A stretch of 11,684 nt of DNA. It comes from Acidimicrobiaceae bacterium (GTDB lineage: Bacteria; Actinomycetota; Acidimicrobiia; Acidimicrobiales; Salinilacustritrichaceae). The notes under the pieces were generated by a model. That model worked only from the letters and a program-made list of their open reading frames with translations. It made no database searches and was not told the origin of the DNA. The stretch covers positions 917 to 12,600 of the forward strand of contig DMTU01000230.1 in assembly GCA_003476595.1 (NCBI GenBank), given 5' to 3'. Of the stretch, positions 1-4,670 are shown one piece after another (positions within the stretch are counted from its first letter, which is position 1; every line of letters starts with the position of its first letter). The position numbers and the translations under genes were made by a program.

Positions 1-157
1 CGATGCACGCTGCGTCGGCGGTGGCCGGGGCCGCGGCCTCGGCGACCGGGCGGGACGCGCACGTGGTGGGCGTGCCCTCGACGTCGATCAGGTCCTTGAC
101 CGCCACCGTGGGGCCGTCCCCGGGGCCGGGGTCGAGCCGCAGCAGGAAGATGCTCAC
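1..157 (-). CDS. Amidase signature family enzyme, N-terminal part (cut by left edge)
   Basis: Reading leftward from a GTG at 157, the first 52 codons are open to the window edge. The peptide contains VAVKDLIDVEGTPTT at residues 18-32, the classic N-terminal block of amidase signature enzymes (GatA/fatty-acid-amide hydrolase type). Lys21 would be the lysine of the Ser-cisSer-Lys catalytic triad; the serines lie outside the window. Family members hydrolyse amide bonds; the substrate cannot be told from this fragment. The block begins only about 17 residues from the start, so the protein has a shorter N-terminus than GatA and is more likely a stand-alone amidase than the Glu-tRNA(Gln) amidotransferase subunit. 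The GTG overlaps the stop of the upstream SRPBCC gene as GTGA (154-157), so the two are probably translationally coupled. The family call is fairly secure; the specific function is open. Confidence 0.72.
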   Translation of the reverse strand, partial: MSIFLLRLDPGPGDGPTVAVKDLIDVEGTPTTCASRPVAEAAAPATADAACI

Positions 158-612
158 GGGCGACCTTCGACGATGGCCTTGAGCCGGCGCAGGTTCCCCT
201 TCCAGATGAGGCGCATGATGCGACCGCCCACGAGACCACCGATCGGGCCGCCCATCCACCAGGGGAAGACGAGGCGCTCGGACCACTCGAAGCGGGTCGC
301 CGACCGCCGGCGGAGGCGTCCGCCGGCAGGGGAGAGGGTGAAGACGCCCTCGCCGGTGACGAGCCCGACGTGGCGGACGCCCATGGCCTTGCCCGGCTCC
401 CAGCGGGTGATCTCCATCAGATCGGTGAGGCGGAGCGGCCCGACCTTGGTGTCGCACTCGAAGGTGGTGCCGACGCCGCTCGTGCGGTCCGAGGTGAAGC
501 GGATGGCCTCGGCGTCGGCCATCCAGTCGACGTGGGAGCCGACGTCCTCGACCGCGGCCCACACCTCCACCGGGCTCGCGTCGATCGTGGTGGAGACGGT
601 GATGCGGGCCAT
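154..612 (-). CDS. SRPBCC (START/polyketide-cyclase-like) family protein
   Basis: This 152-residue protein has the length and pattern of a single SRPBCC helix-grip domain. It opens with a beta strand (ARITVSTTIDAS), then the typical PVEVWAAVEDVGSHVDWM segment at residues 14-31 (family pattern 'P..VW..l.D......W'). Alternating strands follow, and it ends with a long amphipathic helix (about 122-150) that would close the hydrophobic cavity. Such proteins bind or modify hydrophobic ligands; no catalytic residue or ligand can be assigned. The C-terminal helix is preceded by an unusual Gly-rich stretch with a paired Trp (WWMGGPIGGLVGG). The ATG at 612 is chosen because the domain starts immediately after it and a -10-like TACCGT lies 6 bases upstream, with no Shine-Dalgarno sequence. 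The gene is followed by the amidase in a GTGA overlap, so both probably share one transcript. Confidence 0.75.
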   Translation of the reverse strand: MARITVSTTIDASPVEVWAAVEDVGSHVDWMADAEAIRFTSDRTSGVGTTFECDTKVGPLRLTDLMEITRWEPGKAMGVRHVGLVTGEGVFTLSPAGGRLRRRSATRFEWSERLVFPWWMGGPIGGLVGGRIMRLIWKGNLRRLKAIVEGRP

Positions 613-618
613 GGACGA

Positions 619-624
619 ACGGTA
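619..624 (-). promoter_or_regulatory. -10-like element for SRPBCC-amidase transcript
   Basis: On the minus strand TACCGT (TANNNT form) ends 6 bases before the ATG at 612, so a start site at or next to the ATG would give a leaderless mRNA. No convincing -35 hexamer is visible at the expected distance. Confidence 0.4.
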
Positions 625-662
625 GGCACGCCCGGGTCCGCGTTCTCGTCACCCCCCGTGCG

Positions 663-668
663 GATACT
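663..668 (+). promoter_or_regulatory. -10-like element for rmuC
   Basis: GATACT ends 6 bases before the rmuC ATG, and no Shine-Dalgarno sequence is present. Together with the opposing TACCGT at 619-624 it would make a compact divergent promoter region of 62 bases. No -35 element is evident. Confidence 0.35.
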
Positions 669-674
669 TGACCC

Positions 675-1928
675 ATGGCCGTCCTCCTCGCCCTCCTCGC
701 CGCCGTCGTGGCCGCCGCGCTGGCCGCGCTCGTCGTCGCCCGTCTCACCACCACCCAGCTGTCGGCCCGGGCGGCGGAGGAGCGGGAGGCCGCGGTCGCC
801 GCCGCCGTCGACGCCGTCGTCGCCCAGGCCGGGCACGCCTTCGTCGCCGAGCGGGAGCACACGCTGCGCGCCGCGGTGGAGAGCGCCACCTCGGTGGCCA
901 CCTCCAAGCTGCAGGACTCCATGGCCGCCGGCAGCCGGGAGCTCGACCTGCGCTCGCACTCCTTCGAGCAGCAGGTCACCCACATCGCCGATGCGCTCGG
1001 CACCCTCGGCGGGCTGGTCCAGTCCCTGCAGAAGGAGCGGGCCGAGCAGACCGGATCGCTCGTGGCCCAGCTCGAGCACGTCACCCGCACCCAGCAGTCC
1101 CTGGCCCAGCACACCGACCAGCTCCGCCAAGCCCTGGCGAGCCCGAAGCAGCGGGGCCAGTGGGGGGAGCGCATGGCCGAGGACGTGCTGCGTGCCGCAG
1201 GCTTCCGCGAGGGCGTGAGCTACCGCCGCCAGACCGCCATCGAGGGCGGCACCATCCCCGACTTCCGCTTCCTGCTGCCGCGGGACCTCGAGCTGCGCAT
1301 GGACGTGAAGTTCCCGGTCGACAACTACCTGCGGGTGCTCGAGTGCGAGTCCGACGCCGACCGCGCCCGCCACACCAAGGCCTTCGTGGCCGACGTGCGC
1401 AACCACGTCCGCGGCCTGGCCGGCCGGGGCTACGTGGACCACCGCGACACGGTCGACTGCCTGCTGCTGTTCATCCCCAACGAGGCGGTCTACGCCTTCC
1501 TGCACGAGTCCGACCCCGACATCGTCGACGTCGCCCTCGGCCACCAGGTGGTCCTGTGCTCGCCGAGCACGCTGTTCGCCGTGCTGGCCGTGGTCCGCCG
1601 CTCGGTCGAGCAGTTCCAGCTCGAGCGGCGCAGCGACGACATCCTGCGCTGCCTCGGCGGCCTGACCGGCGAGTGGGACAAGCTGGTCGGGGCCATCGAG
1701 AAGGTGGGTCGCCAGCTGGACCTCACGCACAAGAGCTTCCACGACGAGCTCAACGGCACCCGCCGGCGCGTGTTCCAGCGGTCCCTGGACGAGATCGAGT
1801 CCCTCCAGACCGCGGCGGAGCGCCCGGTGCTGGGCGCGGGCGAGGCCCTGGCCGCCCAGAAGGCCGCCGGCGACGTCCGGGCCCTGCCCGTGGACGAGCG
1901 CGACCGCGGGGTGGCCGAAGCCGGCTGA
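675..1928 (+). CDS. rmuC: RmuC family protein (PD-(D/E)xK-like, recombination-limiting)
   Basis: This 417-residue protein has RmuC architecture. Residues 2-24 are a hydrophobic segment that would anchor it in the membrane. Residues about 30-150 are Glu/Gln/Ala-rich and look like a long coiled coil. The RmuC domain follows to about 370. Recognisable blocks are RGQWGERMAEDVLRAAGF (W163), PDFRFLLPRDLELRMDVKFPV with Asp196, Asp210 and Lys212 as the likely nuclease-fold acidic/lysine residues, and the CLLLFIPNEAVYAFL and LCSPSTLFAVL stretches of the core. In Escherichia coli loss of RmuC raises inversion at short inverted repeats, hence 'DNA recombination protein'; its biochemistry is poorly known. 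A final tail of about 45 residues beyond the domain is rich in Ala and charged residues. The gene stands alone with its own apparent leaderless promoter and is divergent from the SRPBCC gene. Confidence 0.9.
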   Translation: MAVLLALLAAVVAAALAALVVARLTTTQLSARAAEEREAAVAAAVDAVVAQAGHAFVAEREHTLRAAVESATSVATSKLQDSMAAGSRELDLRSHSFEQQVTHIADALGTLGGLVQSLQKERAEQTGSLVAQLEHVTRTQQSLAQHTDQLRQALASPKQRGQWGERMAEDVLRAAGFREGVSYRRQTAIEGGTIPDFRFLLPRDLELRMDVKFPVDNYLRVLECESDADRARHTKAFVADVRNHVRGLAGRGYVDHRDTVDCLLLFIPNEAVYAFLHESDPDIVDVALGHQVVLCSPSTLFAVLAVVRRSVEQFQLERRSDDILRCLGGLTGEWDKLVGAIEKVGRQLDLTHKSFHDELNGTRRRVFQRSLDEIESLQTAAERPVLGAGEALAAQKAAGDVRALPVDERDRGVAEAG

Positions 1929-1943
1929 CCCGGCCGACGATCC

Positions 1944-1962
1944 CGGTGGTGTGCCGCCACCG
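1944..1962 (+). terminator. Possible weak hairpin after rmuC
   Basis: CGGTGG (1944-1949) pairs with CCACCG (1957-1962) across a 7-base loop, 15 bases after the rmuC stop. There is no T tract, and the 6-bp stem is short for such GC-rich DNA, so this could be chance. Confidence 0.25.
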
Positions 1963-1974
1963 TCCAGGCCGGAT

Positions 1975-1984
1975 GTTCTAGAAC
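1975..1984. promoter_or_regulatory. 10-bp perfect palindrome upstream of HiPIP-like gene
   Basis: GTTCTAGAAC is a perfect palindrome about 60 bases before the ATG at 2046, AT-richer than its surroundings, where an operator or promoter element would be expected. I do not recognise a known regulator site: it lacks the spacing of an actinobacterial LexA box. Confidence 0.25.
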
Positions 1985-2045
1985 GAGGGGGCGCCCGGGA
2001 ACCGACCCGGCGTACCCATCGTCGAGACCGGGAGAAGACCAGCGA

Positions 2046-2291
2046 ATGTCCGACTACGAGATCCCGAAGCCTGAGCCCAAGGAGATCGACTCCGTCAAGT
2101 GGCTCGAGTGGAAGGACGTGATGGAGCGCGCCACCCTCAAGGGCCATCCGTACAAGGACGAGCGCTGCGACAACTGCTTGTACTACCTGGACCCCGACGA
2201 GGAGATCTCGTACTGCTGGCACCAGACCCTGCGCATCCTCGTGGGCGGGGACTGGTGGTGCCAGTGGTGGGAGCCGATCGAGGAGGACTGA
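2046..2291 (+). CDS. Small four-cysteine protein, HiPIP-like
   Basis: This 81-residue soluble protein has four cysteines at 41, 44, 57 and 72 (C-x2-C-x12-C-x14-C), the last in an aromatic context, DWWCQWW. High-potential iron-sulfur proteins (HiPIP) bind one [4Fe-4S] cluster with a C-x2-C ... C ... G-[FYW]-C arrangement, so a small electron carrier is a reasonable guess. A structural zinc site is the main alternative. There is no Tat or Sec signal, whereas classical HiPIPs are periplasmic; a cytoplasmic location is therefore predicted. The N-terminus (residues 1-38) is Pro/Glu/Lys-rich, with WLEWKDVMERATLKG possibly helical. The ATG has a purine-rich GGGAGAAG 8 bases upstream. The stop is 2 bases from the next small gene, so the pair is probably co-transcribed. 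The gene itself is secure from codon bias; the cofactor is inference. Confidence 0.7.
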   Translation: MSDYEIPKPEPKEIDSVKWLEWKDVMERATLKGHPYKDERCDNCLYYLDPDEEISYCWHQTLRILVGGDWWCQWWEPIEED

Positions 2292-2293
2292 CC

Positions 2294-2479
2294 ATGGCCG
2301 GCGACGAGCTGCCCGACGACGTCCCCGAAGCCGACGCGCTCGAGCAGCGCCGAGCGGTCGACGACGACGCCGACGCTGGCGCGGTGCTCGGCGACGACAG
2401 CTTCGAGGTTCCTGAGGCCGACGCCCTCGACCAGGCCCGGAGCGTCCCCACCGACGACGAACCCGACCCCGAGGGCTGA
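2294..2479 (+). CDS. Small acidic protein with internal duplication
   Basis: A 61-residue, strongly acidic protein that I do not recognise as a characterised family. It consists largely of two copies of one motif: VPEADALEQRRAV at residues 10-22 and VPEADALDQARSV at 39-51, 29 residues apart, joined and flanked by Asp-rich stretches. It has no membrane segment, cysteine or aromatic core beyond one Phe, so it is probably disordered or forms short amphipathic helices. The start is supported by GAGGAGG just upstream, lying in the end of the preceding gene, with only 2 bases between that stop and this ATG. That implies translational coupling with the HiPIP-like protein. A strong hairpin follows 11 bases after the stop. 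It could be an adaptor or a ligand for a repeated binding surface, but no function can be assigned. Confidence 0.65.
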   Translation: MAGDELPDDVPEADALEQRRAVDDDADAGAVLGDDSFEVPEADALDQARSVPTDDEPDPEG

Positions 2480-2490
2480 GGCCCGGCGAA

Positions 2491-2522
2491 CCCGCCCCGG
2501 ACGCCACGGCGTCCGGGGCGGG
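2491..2522. terminator. Strong hairpin between convergent genes
   Basis: CCCGCCCCGGACGCC (2491-2505) is perfectly complementary to GGCGTCCGGGGCGGG (2508-2522), a 15-base inverted repeat with a 2-base centre (in practice about 14 bp with a 4-base loop). It sits between the convergent ends of the acidic-protein gene (2479) and the hemerythrin gene (2528), so it probably ends transcription from both sides. No U tract is present, as is common in GC-rich actinobacteria. Confidence 0.8.
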
Positions 2523-2527
2523 TCGCG

Positions 2528-3064
2528 TCAGCGGCCGCCGAGCAGGTCTCGCACCTTGTCCACCGTGGCCGCCCACGGTCCGGCGACGAGCTGTGCGGTG
2601 GCGGTGCCGGGCACCAGGGGGTGCGGGTGCGTGGGGACGACCTTCTTGGCCTGCTCGACCAGGTCACCCATCCTGTCGAGGGTCGAGGCATCGACGGCGT
2701 CGCGGAGCTCGGGGAAGACGTCGGACTCCTCCTCCTCCACGTGGTGGCGGATCGTCTCGATCAGCGACTCCATGGCCTTCGCGTGGTCGGCGGAGCCGGC
2801 ATCGAGCTTCTCGAGGTCGGCCAGGAGGCGCTTGGCCTGCTGGTGCTCCTCGATCGCCTCGTCGGCCATGGCGCTGCCGCCGTCGACCTTGGCTCGCAGG
2901 AGCGGGTAGACGAACTGCTCCTCCACGGCGGCGTGGACGGAGAGGTCGTGCACGATCTGCTTGGTCAGCTCATCGATCGTCTCGGGCTTCTCGGAGAGGT
3001 GGACGCGGCGGAACAGCTCGTCGACCTCTCGATGGTCGTTCTCCAGCAGCTGGATGACGTGCAT
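2528..3064 (-). CDS. Hemerythrin HHE domain protein
   Basis: This 178-residue cytoplasmic protein has a four-helix-bundle hemerythrin domain (residues about 1-125) with a complete ligand set for a non-haem di-iron centre. His11 lies in ENDHREVDELF, His44 and Glu48 in HAAVEEQFVYP (HxxxE), His74 in IEEHQQAK, and His107/His108 with Glu112 in HHVEEEESDVFP (second HxxxE). Bacterial members bind O2, sense O2 or NO, or protect iron centres; which applies here is unknown. The tail (about 135-178) is extra and Pro/Ala-rich. The ATG at 3064 is chosen because the domain starts at once and GGAAGGA lies 6 bases upstream. The frame stays open to 3646 on this strand, but that extension runs through the divergent gene and is not coding. 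The shared upstream region holds a DosR-like palindrome, which suggests induction under hypoxia or NO. Confidence 0.9.
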   Translation of the reverse strand: MHVIQLLENDHREVDELFRRVHLSEKPETIDELTKQIVHDLSVHAAVEEQFVYPLLRAKVDGGSAMADEAIEEHQQAKRLLADLEKLDAGSADHAKAMESLIETIRHHVEEEESDVFPELRDAVDASTLDRMGDLVEQAKKVVPTHPHPLVPGTATAQLVAGPWAATVDKVRDLLGGR

Positions 3065-3134
3065 GGGGGGTCCTTCCGGAACGGGCGGGTGTGCGGTCCA
3101 TCCGTTCCCCGGTCGTGCCGGGCCCATGTCGGAC

Positions 3135-3148
3135 GGGACGTTGGTCCC
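3135..3148. promoter_or_regulatory. DosR/DevR-like box in divergent intergenic region
   Basis: GGGACGTTGGTCCC has two perfect 5-base half sites, GGGAC and GTCCC, with a 4-base centre. This is the spacing of the mycobacterial DosR (DevR) consensus core GGGACTWWAGTCCC, and it matches at 12 of 14 positions; the outer left base (C) also fits the consensus S. It lies about 70 bases from the hemerythrin start and about 80 from the receiver-like gene. That DosR-type regulators control hypoxia/NO genes is established; that one binds here is inference. Confidence 0.5.
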
Positions 3149-3154
3149 TGGCGC

Positions 3155-3170
3155 GCCAGCCTCGGCTGGC
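3155..3170. other. Short inverted repeat next to the DosR-like box
   Basis: GCCAGCC and GGCTGGC are separated by 2 bases. It lies between the DosR-like box and the start at 3227, so it could be a second operator or an mRNA leader hairpin. No known regulator is recognised. Confidence 0.25.
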
Positions 3171-3226
3171 CGACGATGGCGAAGGGAACCGGGGCCTGAC
3201 CCGGATCGCGAACGGAGGAGCGCGCG

Positions 3227-3664
3227 ATGCCCGAGCTCATCCAGGACCACGAATGGGAACCCGGTGCCGGACCTCGGGTGCTGGTGGAGGCCGTCGAGTG
3301 GGGGACGCGCGAGCGCGCCGCCGCGGTGCTGCGGGAGCACGGCTACGACACGGTGACCTGCCCGGGACCCGAAGGCGCCGGCCAGCGGTGCCGACTGGCC
3401 GCCGGGGAGGGGTGCTCGGCCGCGGAGAACGTCGACGTGGTCGTGCACGCGCTGCGCCCGTGGGACCCACGCAACGTGGAGGCGCTCCGGGCGCTGCGTC
3501 GCCGGCTGCCCGATCTGCGGGTCGTGGTCGAGGTCGCCGCGCCCGAGGCCGCCCGGCAGAAGGTGGACCTCGAGGGCTGCATGGTGCTGGAGGCGCCGGC
3601 CAGCCCGGCGGAGCTGCTCGACGCCGTGGCCCGAGCGCTCGGCCACGAGCCCGGGGACGGCTGA
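3227..3664 (+). CDS. Degenerate response-regulator receiver-like protein with cysteine cluster
   Basis: A 145-residue protein whose strand/helix order resembles a CheY-like receiver. It has a first strand RVLVEAV (17-23), a helix with AAAVLREHGYDTVTC, a central strand DVVVHALRP (70-78), a strand LRVVVEVAA, and the ending GCMVLEAPASPAELLDAVARAL, which matches the usual '...KPF.P.EL...V..L' end of receivers. The phospho-accepting Asp position is occupied by His74 and the conserved Lys by Glu122, so it should not be phosphorylated in the normal way. Between helix 1 and strand 3 lies an inserted CPGPEGAGQRCRLAAGEGC segment with Cys45, Cys55 and Cys63; Cys118 is a fourth cysteine. These could bind metal or an Fe-S cluster, or act as a thiol sensor. 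The ATG has GGAGGAG 6 bases upstream. It is divergent from the hemerythrin gene across a DosR-like box, which favours a redox or hypoxia role. The fold call is inference from pattern. Confidence 0.6.
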   Translation: MPELIQDHEWEPGAGPRVLVEAVEWGTRERAAAVLREHGYDTVTCPGPEGAGQRCRLAAGEGCSAAENVDVVVHALRPWDPRNVEALRALRRRLPDLRVVVEVAAPEAARQKVDLEGCMVLEAPASPAELLDAVARALGHEPGDG

Positions 3665-3738
3665 TCGCAGCGGGTTCTACTGATCACCCCGTCGGGTAGG
3701 TGGCGGTCTCCGCGCCATCCCCCCAACGGAGGTATGAG

Positions 3739-3999
3739 ATGCATTCGACCGTGACCCGCCGCATCGCCGGTGCCGGCTTCGCCGCCGCCCTGCTGCTCGG
3801 TGCCGCTGCCTGCGGCGACGACGACGACGTGGACGACACCGACGTCGTCGAGGTGGAGGACACCGAGACCCAGACGGAAGAGGTCGAGGACACCGAGACC
3901 GAGACCGAGACCGAGATGGAGACCGACACCGAGACCGAGACCGAGACCGAGATGGAGTCGGACCCGGAGTCGGAGATGGACGGCGAGTCCGAGGAGTGA
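3739..3999 (+). CDS. Small lipoprotein with acidic Thr-Glu repeat tail
   Basis: This 86-residue protein begins with a signal peptide (residues 1-24: basic HSTVTRR, then a hydrophobic Ala/Leu core) and a lipobox-like GAAAC at 21-25. Cys25 would be lipidated, placing it on the outer face of the membrane. Everything after Cys25 is low complexity: Asp-rich at 27-37, then Glu/Thr repeats (ETETETEM) to the end, with no predicted fold. Such a polyanionic chain might bind cations or act as a spacer; its place just upstream of a GDT1-type cation transporter is suggestive but unproven. The ATG at 3739 is preferred over an in-frame ATG at 3700 because GGAGG lies 6 bases before it and the signal peptide starts there. 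I do not recognise a family. The lipobox has Ala instead of Leu at -3, so lipidation is likely but not certain. Confidence 0.7.
   Translation: MHSTVTRRIAGAGFAAALLLGAAACGDDDDVDDTDVVEVEDTETQTEEVEDTETETETEMETDTETETETEMESDPESEMDGESEE
3895..3966 (+). repeat. Tandem 6-base (GAGACC) / 36-base coding repeat
   Basis: The hexamer GAGACC (Glu-Thr) recurs in tandem. A higher-order 36-base unit is present twice, 3895-3930 (ETETETEMETDT) and 3931-3966 (ETETETEMESDP), the second copy diverging at its end. Multiples of three preserve the frame, so copy number could vary between strains without breaking the gene. Confidence 0.8.
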
Positions 4000-4042
4000 T
4001 CGAGGGCAGGCCACCGCAGGTCTGACCCACGGCATCAACAGG

Positions 4043-4076
4043 GACGGAGGGCGCAGCGATCGCTGCGCCCTCCGTC
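4043..4076. terminator. Perfect 34-bp palindrome, likely terminator
   Basis: GACGGAGGGCGCAGCGA (4043-4059) is followed directly by its exact reverse complement (4060-4076), a 17-bp arm with no spacer and GATC at the centre. It lies 43 bases after the lipoprotein stop and 18 bases before the -10-like element of the next gene. Termination of the lipoprotein transcript is the simplest reading; an operator for the transporter gene is the alternative. Confidence 0.65.
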
Positions 4077-4094
4077 GCGTCCGACGCCCGGCCC

Positions 4095-4100
4095 TAGGTT
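4095..4100 (+). promoter_or_regulatory. -10-like element for the GDT1-type transporter
   Basis: TAGGTT (TANNNT form) ends 6 bases before the GTG at 4107, with no Shine-Dalgarno sequence, consistent with a leaderless mRNA. A -35 element would fall on the right edge of the 34-bp palindrome and is not recognisable. Confidence 0.4.
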
Positions 4101-4106
4101 CGCGGC

Positions 4107-4670
4107 GTGGGATCGCTGCTCGCCGCGCTCGGCATCGTCTTCCTGGCCGAGCTGGGCGACAAGACCCAGCTGGTCGCCCTCGGCTTCGGTGCCCGCCACC
4201 GCCTCGGCCCGGTGCTCGCCGGCGTGGCGCTGGCCTACGCCGCCACCAACCTGCTGTCGGTCGTGGTCGGCGGCCTGCTCGGCGCCGCGCTGCCGACCCG
4301 TGCGCTCGGCCTGGGCGGTGGCGTCCTCTTCATCGGCTTCGCCCTCTGGTCGCTGCGCTCCAAGGACGACGAGGACGACGACGGCGTCGCCGCGTCCACC
4401 GGCCACGGCCGGGTCGTGCTGTCCGTCGCCGCCGCCATGTTCGTCGCGGAGCTCGGCGACAAGACGATGCTGGCGACCGCGACGCTGGCCGCGCAGGGCA
4501 ACCCGGTGCTGGTGTGGGTCGGCGCCACCATCGGCATCATCGCCTCCGGATCGGTCGGCGTCCTCGTGGGGCGGGCCACCGGCGCTCGGCTGCCCGAGCG
4601 GACCATACGCATCGGCTCCGCGGCGCTGTTCGCCGTGTTCGGCGTCGCGCTGATCGCGCTCAACCTCTGA
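4107..4670 (+). CDS. GDT1/TMEM165 (UPF0016) family cation transporter
   Basis: This 187-residue polytopic membrane protein carries the two diagnostic motifs of the family, ELGDKT at residues 15-20 and again at 115-120, in two homologous halves of about three membrane segments each. The halves are joined by an acidic cytoplasmic loop (KDDEDDDG, about 89-97). Yeast Gdt1 and human TMEM165 move Ca2+/Mn2+ against H+, and bacterial relatives such as MneA export Mn2+; Mn2+ or Ca2+ is therefore the likely substrate, with the two motifs lining the transport path. Length and both motifs indicate an intact gene. The GTG start is chosen because the first motif lies 15 residues later and a -10-like element precedes it. 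The stop at 4668-4670 is followed in the same frame by an unrelated open stretch that resembles an MBOAT C-terminus. No Mn riboswitch is recognisable upstream. Confidence 0.88.
   Translation: MGSLLAALGIVFLAELGDKTQLVALGFGARHRLGPVLAGVALAYAATNLLSVVVGGLLGAALPTRALGLGGGVLFIGFALWSLRSKDDEDDDGVAASTGHGRVVLSVAAAMFVAELGDKTMLATATLAAQGNPVLVWVGATIGIIASGSVGVLVGRATGARLPERTIRIGSAALFAVFGVALIALNL

Noticed and set aside
417..2576. Very long minus-strand open frame (719 codons) opposite rmuC and the small genes
   Set aside because: It is a mirror of genuine plus-strand coding sequence with high G/C at third positions; its translation is low-complexity Arg/Gly/Ala/Pro with no domain, while the plus strand encodes clear RmuC.
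3065..3646. N-terminal extension of the hemerythrin frame
   Set aside because: The frame is open, but the domain and a well-placed Shine-Dalgarno sequence start at 3064, and the extension overlaps the divergent gene and the DosR-like box.
3700..3738. Earlier ATG for the acidic lipoprotein
   Set aside because: It would put 13 extra residues before the signal peptide and has no Shine-Dalgarno sequence; GGAGG sits 6 bases before the ATG at 3739.
4000..4106. yybP-ykoY type Mn riboswitch upstream of the GDT1-type transporter
   Set aside because: Considered because such genes often carry one, but apart from the 34-bp palindrome no conserved riboswitch core is recognisable, and the promoter appears to lie downstream of the palindrome.
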